A stretch of 64,000 nt of DNA, taken from Geodermatophilus africanus. GTDB lineage: Bacteria; Actinomycetota; Actinomycetes; Mycobacteriales; Geodermatophilaceae. Below are positions 41,930-48,773 of the stretch, piece by piece. The stretch lies in contig NZ_FNOT01000004.1 in NCBI RefSeq assembly GCF_900107105.1, positions 372,001-436,000 of the forward strand. Reading direction: 5' to 3'. Position 1 is the first letter of the stretch, and each line of letters opens with the position of its first letter. The notes beneath the pieces are model-generated. The model did no database searches, was not told where the DNA came from, and saw only the letters and a program-made list of their open reading frames with translations. The translations under genes were made by a program, and so were the position numbers.

Positions 41930-42256
41930 TCACCTCCCGCGACGCCCCGTCCCCGTGTCGGGGGGACGCGGCCGGACGTCGAGGGCGCCCTGGCGGATCA
42001 GCTCGGCCCGCACCCGCTCGGCCATCCGCCGGTGGGTCCCGGCGCGCTCCCGCAGGATCGCGGCGAGGTGGGGGCTGCGGCACCGCCCGGCCCGCTCGTC
42101 CAGCACCCGGGCGGTCTCCAGGTGCACGGCGAACCGGCGCAGCAGGTCGAGGATCTCCCGACGGGACGTGAACGACGGCCGGCGTGGTGACGACCCCCCA
42201 CCGGGTGCTCCGGGGAGCCGGGACGGACTGCTGCCGACGGCGCCGCGCACGGTCAC
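41930..42256 (-). CDS. Hypothetical helical protein at the end of the stressosome-like operon
   Basis: A 108-residue basic protein with a disordered N-terminus and two long helices (SRREILDLLRRFAVHLETAR and HLAAILRERAGTHRRMAERV). No family recognised. GTG 42256 is chosen because GAGGAGG lies eight bases upstream; GTG 42265 is too close to it. It follows the RsbU-N gene by 83 bases on the same strand and may belong to the same unit. Confidence 0.5.
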   Translation of the reverse strand: MTVRGAVGSSPSRLPGAPGGGSSPRRPSFTSRREILDLLRRFAVHLETARVLDERAGRCRSPHLAAILRERAGTHRRMAERVRAELIRQGALDVRPRPPDTGTGRRGR

Positions 42257-42339
42257 GGTCGCCACCTCCTCGCGATCGGCGATGGCCTGTCACCGGAGGA
42301 GACGCGCCCGGGGTGCGGGGATGACGCGGGCCGTGTCGT

Positions 42340-42624
42340 TCAGGAGCCGGGGCCGCGCCGCGCCATGTCGTAGCTGGCCAGGACCTCGACGAGGAAGTCC
42401 GACGCCGACCGGGCGATGAGGGGCGCCTCGGCGGCCGGGCTGTCCCGGAGCACCTCGGCGAGGACGTCGTGGTGGACCTGGACGACCTCGAGCAGGCTCC
42501 GGCCGTCGGCCAGGGCACCGCGCCCCAGCTGGTAGCCGCCGTGCAGCGCGGACTCCTCGTGCCACGACAGGTACCGCAGGAGCGCGGCCCGGTAGTCCCG
42601 GAGCAGGGTCTCGCGGGCCGTCAT
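42340..42624 (-). CDS. Orphan RsbU N-terminal-domain protein
   Basis: A 94-residue helical protein: LLRDYRAALLRYLSWHEESA, LHGGYQLGRGALADGRSLLE and VVQVHHDVLAEVL. This is the RsbU_N pattern, the part of phosphatase RsbU that RsbT binds in Bacillus subtilis. No PP2C phosphatase domain follows, and none is nearby. The ATG overlaps the RsbS stop as ATGA. It may be a free RsbT-binding partner for the sigma-RsbT fusion. Assignment rests on pattern and context. Confidence 0.72.
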   Translation of the reverse strand: MTARETLLRDYRAALLRYLSWHEESALHGGYQLGRGALADGRSLLEVVQVHHDVLAEVLRDSPAAEAPLIARSASDFLVEVLASYDMARRGPGS

Positions 42625-43010
42625 CGCCGCGGCGCCGGCGGTGCCGCGGCGTAGGTGTCCAGCTCGGCCAGGCCCTCCTCCAGGTCCAGTGCGGTGACCA
42701 CCCGGCCGGTGTCCATGCCGAGCTCCACCATGGCGAACGCGACGTCCGGCTGGATCCCGACGATCACGGTCACCGCTCCGCGCAGCCGGGCCATCTCGCC
42801 GATGTCGCGCAGCGTCCGGGACGCGAAGGAGTCCAGGACGTCGAGTGCGGCCACGTCGATGACGACCCCGCGCGCACGGTCGGAGCCGATCCGTTCCACG
42901 AGGTCCTGCTGGAACCGCACCAGCTGCGAGTCGTCCAGGGCGGTGTGGATCGACGCGATCAGGTACGGGCCCTGCCGCAGGATCGAGAAGAGCCGCGGGC
43001 CACCGTTCAC
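42621..43010 (-). CDS. rsbS: RsbS-like STAS-domain stressosome protein
   Basis: A 129-residue STAS protein. DVAALDVLDSFASRTLRDIG aligns with the RsbS phosphorylation loop; Ser61 in LDSF is the likely phosphoacceptor. VTVIVGIQPDVAFAMVELGM matches the conserved second half of RsbS. In B. subtilis RsbS with RsbR forms the stressosome scaffold that holds RsbT. The GTG start overlaps the RsbR stop as GTGA. The C-terminus carries a short Ala/Pro tail. Confidence 0.88.
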   Translation of the reverse strand: MNGGPRLFSILRQGPYLIASIHTALDDSQLVRFQQDLVERIGSDRARGVVIDVAALDVLDSFASRTLRDIGEMARLRGAVTVIVGIQPDVAFAMVELGMDTGRVVTALDLEEGLAELDTYAAAPPAPRR

Positions 43011-43912
43011 GGACCACCGTTCCCGTCCTCGCGGGACACCGCGTACCCCAGGAGCCGCTCGGCTTCCTCGAGGCCGCCCTGCAGGTCGCCGATGGTGTTC
43101 ATCTTCGACAGGTCGACACCGATGGTGACCAACGTCTGGGCGATCTCCGGGGACAGCCCCGTGATGATCACGCTGGCGCCCATCAGCCGCGAGGCGTCGA
43201 CCGTCCGCACCAGGTGGTTGGCGACGGACTCGTCGACGTCCGGGACGCCGGTGATGTCGACGACGACGACCTTCGCCCGGTGCGTGCGGATGCCACCGAG
43301 CAGCTGCACGGTCAGCTGTCGCGCGCGCTCCCGGTCCAGGACCCCGATGATCGGCAGGATCAGCAGCCGCTCGCGGACCGGCAGCACCGGGGTCGAGAGC
43401 TCGCGGATGGAGTCCTGCTGCTGTCGGATGACCCGCTCGCGCTCCTCGACGAAGCTGACGGCCACGGTGTTGGCGATGCGGTTGGCGGCCGGCTCGTAGG
43501 CGTCGAGCACGCGGTTCAGCAACGCGAAGTCGCGCTGGTACTTCTCGAACAGCGACCGGGCCAGGACGTCGCGCAGCAGGAGCACGATGCCGACGACCTC
43601 GTGGGTCTCCACGCCGCGCGGGATGATCCGCTCGGACAGGTCGCGGGCGTAGTGCTGCAGTGCCTCCACGCTGCCGGTCTCCAGGACCTCGACGTAGTTG
43701 TCGTAGACCAGCGTGGTCTCGGCGGACATCTCCTGGGCGGTCATCGCCTGCAGGAGGTGTGCCTGCTGGATGCGGCCGACCCACTCCTGACGGAGCCGGG
43801 TGCGGTGCTCGCGCAGGTGCGCCACCAGTTGCGGGAGGAGGGTGTCCCCGTCGAGATCGCCTGTGGCGCCCGTCGGAGCCACGGTCAGGCTCGGGTCCTC
43901 GTACCTGGTCAT
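43007..43912 (-). CDS. rsbR: RsbR-like stressosome sensor (RsbRD plus STAS)
   Basis: A 301-residue protein with a helical N-terminal sensor domain (about 25-160) and a C-terminal STAS domain (about 176-288). The linker RELSTPVLPVRERLLILPII and DITGVPDVDESVANHLVRTV, MGASVIITGLSPEIAQTLVT are RsbR hallmarks. Compared with B. subtilis RsbRA as I recall it, the second phospho-threonine position (VDT) is Glu228 (VDE). GGGGAGAGG precedes the ATG at 43912. Its start overlaps the stop of the sigma-RsbT fusion as ATGA. Confidence 0.88.
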   Translation of the reverse strand: MTRYEDPSLTVAPTGATGDLDGDTLLPQLVAHLREHRTRLRQEWVGRIQQAHLLQAMTAQEMSAETTLVYDNYVEVLETGSVEALQHYARDLSERIIPRGVETHEVVGIVLLLRDVLARSLFEKYQRDFALLNRVLDAYEPAANRIANTVAVSFVEERERVIRQQQDSIRELSTPVLPVRERLLILPIIGVLDRERARQLTVQLLGGIRTHRAKVVVVDITGVPDVDESVANHLVRTVDASRLMGASVIITGLSPEIAQTLVTIGVDLSKMNTIGDLQGGLEEAERLLGYAVSREDGNGGP

Positions 43913-44988
43913 GCCTCTCCCCGCCACTTCGTCATCGTCACCGTCGTGCCGCGGCCGGTCTCGGAGACCACCGCGAACTCGTCCATCAGCCGTCGGGCGC
44001 CCGGCAGCCCCAAGCCGAGCCCCCGGTAGGTGCTGTAGCCGTCCTGCAGCGCCTGGTCCACGTCGGGGATCCCCGGGCCGGCGTCGCGGGCGACGAAGGA
44101 GATCCCCGTCCGGGGCTCGTGCAGCTCCGTCACGACGACCTCGCCGGAGTCCGCGAAGCGCACGATGTTGCGGGCGATCTCCGACACCGCCGTCGCGATC
44201 AGCGTGACGTCGGTGGCGGAGAACCCCAGCCGGGTGGCGATCTCACGAGCGGCCTGCCGGGCGGCGACGACGTCGGCGTCGACCCGGACGGCGACCCGCA
44301 CGGCGTCGTCCCGGGATCGTCCCCGTCCCACCAGGGGCTCGGACAGCCGCGCGCACAGGTCGCACTCCAGCAGGTGGCGGGCGGCGTCGACCTCGCGCTG
44401 GCGACGGCGGTCGCCGCTGGAGATGGCCAGCAGCACGGGGCGGCAGCGCTCCGTCGGCGGCTCCACCCGCTCGGAGACGAGCAGGTACTCCACCCGCAGC
44501 CGGGCCCGGGTGCGGTTGAGCTGGGCGGCCACCGCGCCGGCGGTGGACCCGAGCTCGGCCGCCAGGGACCGGGTGTCCTGGCCGGCGACCTCGTGGGCGA
44601 GCAGCGTCGCCCGCTCGCGGTCCGACAGCCGGGTCAGGGCCTCCGAGACGGCGGCGCGGTCCTCGCGGGCGAGGACGCCCTCGTCGGGCGCCTCGGACGG
44701 CCGCAGGTCGACCACGCGGTGCTGGTGCCGTCGCTGCCGGTCCTGGTCCCGCCACATCGAGGTGACGACGTTGCGCGCCGTGACGATCGCGTAGGGCTCG
44801 AGCATCCCCGGCTCCACCCGGCCGGCGGCGGCGAGGACCCGGGTCAGGGTCTCCTGGACCAGGTCGTCGGCTGTCGCCGGGTCCGGGACGCGGGACGCGA
44901 CGATCCGGCGGACCAGCGGGATGAGCGCTGCGACGTCTGCAGACCCGCGGTCCCCTCCCGGGGTCGCCGCCGGCTCGACGGCCGCCAT
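43909..44988 (-). CDS. Fusion of ECF-type sigma factor, zinc-finger-like segment and RsbT-type kinase
   Basis: A 359-residue three-part protein. Residues 18-85 are sigma-2 (DDLVQETLTRVL; YAIVTARNVVTSMWRD) and 110-170 sigma-4 (ALTRLSDRERATLLAHEVAG; AGAVAAQLNRTRARLRV). Residues 182-214 contain HLLECDLC (His205, Cys209, Cys212, with Cys182 upstream), the HxxxCxxC plan of anti-sigma zinc fingers. Residues 225-355 are a full RsbT-like GHKL ATPase: N-box SEIARNI, DAGPGIPD, GLGLGLPGARRLMDEF. First gene of the rsbR-rsbS-rsbU_N operon. No Shine-Dalgarno is seen before ATG 44988; the frame is open upstream, so the start is uncertain. Confidence 0.85.
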   Translation of the reverse strand: MAAVEPAATPGGDRGSADVAALIPLVRRIVASRVPDPATADDLVQETLTRVLAAAGRVEPGMLEPYAIVTARNVVTSMWRDQDRQRRHQHRVVDLRPSEAPDEGVLAREDRAAVSEALTRLSDRERATLLAHEVAGQDTRSLAAELGSTAGAVAAQLNRTRARLRVEYLLVSERVEPPTERCRPVLLAISSGDRRRQREVDAARHLLECDLCARLSEPLVGRGRSRDDAVRVAVRVDADVVAARQAAREIATRLGFSATDVTLIATAVSEIARNIVRFADSGEVVVTELHEPRTGISFVARDAGPGIPDVDQALQDGYSTYRGLGLGLPGARRLMDEFAVVSETGRGTTVTMTKWRGEA

Positions 44989-45275
44989 CCGCGAGACGGT
45001 ACGCCCGGCAGCCCCCTCCGGGCCCGCCGACCGCACCGCCCGTCCTCCCGGACGCCTCCACGCCCCGCGCATGACGGCGGGAGCCGAGCGGTCCTGCTGA
45101 CGCGCCAGTCGCCGGGGCTCCGCTCCGACCAGCGGAGACACCAGGACGGCGACCGGGTGGAGCCGCCCGGCGGCACTCGTCAGCCGCTCCGGAGGACGAC
45201 GTCTTCACCCGTGCAGGGCCGCACTCCTCCGGCGAGCAACGCCGGGACGGCCCACGAGCAAGGGGGCTCCCCGTG

Positions 45276-45568
45276 ATGAACGCATGGGCGCGCAAGGCCG
45301 TCGTCCCCGTCTTCGCCGGCGCGGCGATCGTCGCCGCCGCGACGCCGGCTGCCGCGCAGCCGGAACAAGACGGCCTGGTCAACGTCACCGTGGGCTGACG
45401 ATCCTCGAGGACGTGCGGGTCGCTCCGGCCGCACAGGTCGCGGCCCAGGTCTGCGGTGTGCAGGTCGGGCCCGTCGCCGTCCTCGGCCGAGCGGTGGACC
45501 GCGACGGGGAGGCGAGGACGCTCTGCGAGAGCGACGAGGGACCCGTGACCATCAGGCAGAACGGCTGA
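45276..45568 (+). pseudogene. Frameshifted small secreted protein
   Basis: ATG 45276 opens a signal peptide (AVVPVFAGAAIVAAATPAAA) followed by QPEQDGLVNVTVG and a TGA at 45396. The next frame continues TILEDVRVAPAAQVAAQVCG and VQVGPVAVLGRAVDRDGEAR to a TGA at 45568. The two halves together look like one small secreted actinobacterial protein with two Cys in the mature part. A deletion of one (or four) bases near 45396 explains the break. It is divergent from the sigma-RsbT fusion. Confidence 0.6.
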
Positions 45569-45589
45569 GGACCCCGGCCGGCGGGCCCC

Positions 45590-45688
45590 TGACCCGGTCC
45601 GCCGGCCGGCCGAGCCGGCCCCCGCTCCCCCCGGCCCCGTCCCGAGGCTCGCCCCGAGCTCGCGAGGGGTGAGGAGGACGGGGTCCTG
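45590..45688. repeat. GC-rich intergenic repeat copy
   Basis: GGCCGGCCGAGCCGGCC is a near palindrome, followed by CCCCGAGCTCGCGAGGGGTG and AGGACGGGGTCCTGC. It separates the frameshifted gene from the convergent YqeY gene. Confidence 0.5.
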
Positions 45689-45690
45689 CT

Positions 45691-46143
45691 TCAGCCCAGC
45701 TGGCGACGGACCTCGGCGGCCACCCGGCCGCCCTCGGCCCGGCCGGCGACCTCCTGCTGCACCGCTCCCATGACCCGGCCCATGTCCTGCATGCCGCTGG
45801 CACCGGTTCGGGTGACGACGTCGGCCACCAGCGCGGCGAGGTCCGCGTCCGCCAGCTGTGCGGGCAGGTAGGCGGCGACCACGTCCCCCTCCGCCCGCTC
45901 CCGGTCGGCCTGCTCGCTGCGGCCGGCGGTGGCGAAGGCGTCGGCGGCCTCCCGGCGCTTCTTGGCCTCGCGGCGCAGCACCGCCTGCACCTCGTCGTCG
46001 CCGAGCTCGCGGGCCTCCTTGCCGGCCACCTCCTCGGCGCTGACCGCGGCGAGCACCATCCGCAGCGTGGCGGTGCGCAGCTCGTCCCGGGCCTTCATCG
46101 CGGTGGTCAGGTCGGCGCGCAGCTGTTCCTTGAGGTCGGACAC
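45691..46143 (-). CDS. GatB/YqeY domain protein
   Basis: A 150-residue helical protein: LKEQLRADLTTAMKARDELR, TATLRMVLAAV and VLRREAKKRREAADAFATAG, with the C-terminal GASGMQDMGRVMGAVQQEVA. This matches YqeY, related to the tRNA-binding tail of GatB. Its role is not settled, but tRNA-linked amidation or binding is likely. It is divergent from the metallophosphoesterase with 54 bases between starts. Confidence 0.88.
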   Translation of the reverse strand: MSDLKEQLRADLTTAMKARDELRTATLRMVLAAVSAEEVAGKEARELGDDEVQAVLRREAKKRREAADAFATAGRSEQADRERAEGDVVAAYLPAQLADADLAALVADVVTRTGASGMQDMGRVMGAVQQEVAGRAEGGRVAAEVRRQLG

Positions 46144-46183
46144 GGGCCGTAGCCTCGCACGGCGCTCTCCGGCGGCGCGCCCG

Positions 46184-46189
46184 TAATCT
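46184..46189 (+). promoter_or_regulatory. Candidate -10 box of a leaderless transcript
   Basis: TAATCT lies eight bases before GTG 46198, with no ribosome binding site between. It is one of the best -10 matches in the window. Confidence 0.5.
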
Positions 46190-46197
46190 GGGCTGTC

Positions 46198-47145
46198 GTG
46201 CGCCCGACCACAGTCCTCCCCGCCGCCGTCCTCGGGTCGGCGACCGCGGGGATCGCCTACGCCTCCCTCTACGAGCGCAACCGCTGGACGCTGCGCCGCT
46301 TCGACGTCCCGGTCCTGGCGCCCGGGTCGGCGCCGCTGCGCGTGCTGCACCTGTCCGACCTGCACATGACCGCCGGGCAGCGGTCCAAGCAGGAGTGGGT
46401 GGCCTCGCTGGCCGAGCTCGAGCCGGACCTGGTGGTCGACACCGGCGACAACCTGGCCGGGATGGACGCCGTCCCGGGGACGCTCCGGGCGCTGGAGCCG
46501 TTGCTGGACCTGCCCGGCGTGTTCGTCATGGCGAGCAACGACTACTACGCGCCCCGGCCGAAGAACCCGCTCAAGTACTTCAAGCGGGATCACGAGCGGG
46601 TGCACGGCGACGAGCTCCCCTGGCGGGACCTCCGCGACGCCATGGCCGCCCGCGGTTGGCTGGACCTCACCAACGCCCGCGGCGAGCTCGTCGTCGGCGG
46701 GCGGCGGATCGCCTTCGCCGGCGTCGACGACTCGCACCTCGGGCGGGACCGCTACGACCTCGTCGCAGGCCCCGCCGACCCGGCCGCGGACCTGCGCATC
46801 GGGCTGGCCCACTCCCCCGAGCCACGGGTGCTCGACCGCTTCGCCGGCGACGGCTCCGACCTGCTGCTGTGCGGGCACACCCACGGTGGTCAGCTGCGGG
46901 TGCCCTTCTACGGAGCGCTGGTGACCAACTGCGGCATCGACCGCGACCGGGTCCGCTGGCTGCACCGCTGGTCCGAGCCGTCGGCGGCCAGCCCGCACGG
47001 CACCTGGCTGCACGTCTCCGCCGGTCTCGGCACCAGCCCCTACGCGCCGTACCGCTTCGCCTGCCCGCCCGAGGCGACGCTCCTCACCCTCACCGCCCGC
47101 CAGGGCTCACCGGCGGCGACCACCGCGACCGCCCGTCGGACCTGA
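46198..47145 (+). CDS. Metallophosphoesterase (Rv3683-type)
   Basis: A 315-residue calcineurin-like phosphoesterase: LHLSDLHMTAG, VVDTGDNLAGMDAV, SNDYYAPRP (the GNHD position, here SND) and LCGHTHGGQLRVPFYG carry the metal ligands. An N-terminal hydrophobic stretch (AAVLGSATAGIAYASLY) may anchor it. It corresponds to Rv3683, which is next to ponA2 in mycobacteria; here a 4-kb block lies between. Substrate unknown. Confidence 0.88.
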   Translation: MRPTTVLPAAVLGSATAGIAYASLYERNRWTLRRFDVPVLAPGSAPLRVLHLSDLHMTAGQRSKQEWVASLAELEPDLVVDTGDNLAGMDAVPGTLRALEPLLDLPGVFVMASNDYYAPRPKNPLKYFKRDHERVHGDELPWRDLRDAMAARGWLDLTNARGELVVGGRRIAFAGVDDSHLGRDRYDLVAGPADPAADLRIGLAHSPEPRVLDRFAGDGSDLLLCGHTHGGQLRVPFYGALVTNCGIDRDRVRWLHRWSEPSAASPHGTWLHVSAGLGTSPYAPYRFACPPEATLLTLTARQGSPAATTATARRT

Positions 47146-47151
47146 AGAAGG

Positions 47152-47205
47152 ACCCCTCTGCCCCCCACTGCTCGCGAGCTCGCAGCGGGACCCTGCAGAG
47201 GGGCC
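47152..47205. terminator. Hairpin terminator-like element after the phosphoesterase
   Basis: ACCCCTCTGC pairs with GCAGAGGGG around a loop containing TGCTCGCGAGCTCGCAGCGG. It is a clean copy of the GC-rich intergenic family, lying between the stop at 47145 and the tRNA. Confidence 0.6.
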
Positions 47206-47242
47206 GCGGGGAGCAGGAAGGTACAGTGGTCGCCGCAGGCCT

Positions 47243-47318
<76 letters not shown>

Positions 47319-47417
47319 CTGCTCAGGGGCCGCCGCGAGGCGGCCCCTGAGTCGTCCCGGGGGCGGTGTGCCGGGTCATGGGTTGGCGGTGACCCCATCC
47401 GGGCACCGTGCCTCCCG

Positions 47418-48773
47418 ATGACCGAGTGGTTGCTCCTCCTCGCCGCCGTGCTCCTGACGGCACTGACCGGCTTCTTCGTGGCCGCCGAGTTCTCCCTGAC
47501 CACGGTCGACCGCGGGCGGGCCGAGCAGGCCGCGGTGGCCGGGGACCGCGGGGCTCACGGCGTCCTCGCGGCGCTGCGCACGCTGTCCACCCAGCTCTCC
47601 GCCGCCCAGCTCGGTATCACGATCACCACGTTGGTCGTCGGCTACCTGGCCGAGCCCGCGCTGGGCCAGCTGCTGCGCGGCCCGCTGGAGGCGGCCGACC
47701 TGCCCGCCGGGTGGGTGACCGGCCTCTCCTACGGCCTGGCGCTGGCGCTGGCCACCACGCTGCAGATGCTGATCGGCGAGCTGGGCCCCAAGAACCTGGC
47801 CATCGCCCGACCGCTGCCGGTCGCCGCCGCCGTGGCCCCCGGGATGCGGGCGTTCACCCGGGTCGCCGGCGTCGTCGTGCACGGGCTGCAGGGCGTGGCC
47901 AACGCGATCGTCCGGCGGCTGGGCTTCGAGCCCCGCGAGGAGCTGGAGTCCGCCCGCGGGGCCGACGAGCTGGCCGCGGTGGCCCGCCGCTCGGCCGAGG
48001 AGGGCGACCTCTCACCGCGGGCGGCCCGCCTGCTGGAACGCTCGCTCGCGCTGCGCGACAAGGTCGCCGCCGACGTCATGACCCCGCGCACGCGGATGTG
48101 GGCGCTGCGCGCCGACGCCACCGCCGCCGACGTCCTCGCCGCGGCGGTCGCCTCCGGCAGCTCCCGGTTCCCGCTCTACGGCGCGGGCCTCGACGAGGTC
48201 ACCGGGCTGGTGCACGTCAAGCACGCCGTCGCGGTCCCCGAGGACCGCCGGGACGACGTCCCGGCCGAGGAGCTGGCCGTGCCGATCCTCACCGTGCCGT
48301 CGCTGCTGCGGGTGGAGCGGCTGCTGGACCTGCTCCGCGAGGAGGGCCTGCAGATCGCCCTGGTCGTCGACGAGTGGGGTGCGACGCACGGCGTCGTGAC
48401 GCTGGAGGACATCGTGGAGGAGGTCGTCGGCGAGATCGCCGACGAGACCGACCGCCCGCTGCGGCTGCTGCGCCGGGTCGACCCGCGGACCTGGCTGCTG
48501 TCGGGCCTGCTGCGCCCCGACGAGGTGCGCGAGCGGACGGGGGTCCCGGTGCCCGAGGGCCGTTACGAGACGCTGGGCGGCTACCTCGCCGAACAGCTGC
48601 AGCGGCTGCCGGAGGCCGGGGACACGGTGCCGGTCGAGGGCGGCGAGCTCACGGTGGAGACCGTCGAGGGACGGCGGGTGGCGCGAGTGCGGGCCCGGAT
48701 GCGCGAGGGGTACGCGTCGGGGGCGACCGCCGTCCGGCTCGTCGAGGACGACGAGAAGGAGCCCGCAGCGTGA
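47418..48773 (+). CDS. CNNM/CorC-type transmembrane protein (HlyC/CorC family), first of a pair
   Basis: A 451-residue protein with the DUF21 membrane domain (LTALTGFFVAAEFSLTTVDR; AQLGITITTLVVGYLAEPAL; LQMLIGELGPKNLAIA), two CBS motifs (VMTPRTRMWALRADATAADV and IALVVDEWGATHGVVTLEDI) and a C-terminal CorC_HlyC domain. These proteins are linked to Mg/Co efflux or homeostasis; the hemolysin label is historical. ATG start with no strong SD. The stop overlaps the second gene as GTGA. Confidence 0.9.
   Translation: MTEWLLLLAAVLLTALTGFFVAAEFSLTTVDRGRAEQAAVAGDRGAHGVLAALRTLSTQLSAAQLGITITTLVVGYLAEPALGQLLRGPLEAADLPAGWVTGLSYGLALALATTLQMLIGELGPKNLAIARPLPVAAAVAPGMRAFTRVAGVVVHGLQGVANAIVRRLGFEPREELESARGADELAAVARRSAEEGDLSPRAARLLERSLALRDKVAADVMTPRTRMWALRADATAADVLAAAVASGSSRFPLYGAGLDEVTGLVHVKHAVAVPEDRRDDVPAEELAVPILTVPSLLRVERLLDLLREEGLQIALVVDEWGATHGVVTLEDIVEEVVGEIADETDRPLRLLRRVDPRTWLLSGLLRPDEVRERTGVPVPEGRYETLGGYLAEQLQRLPEAGDTVPVEGGELTVETVEGRRVARVRARMREGYASGATAVRLVEDDEKEPAA

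Noticed and set aside
44989..45275. Sigma-B-like promoter before the sigma-RsbT operon
   Set aside because: No GTTT-N14-16-GGGTAT-like pair was visible in the divergent region.
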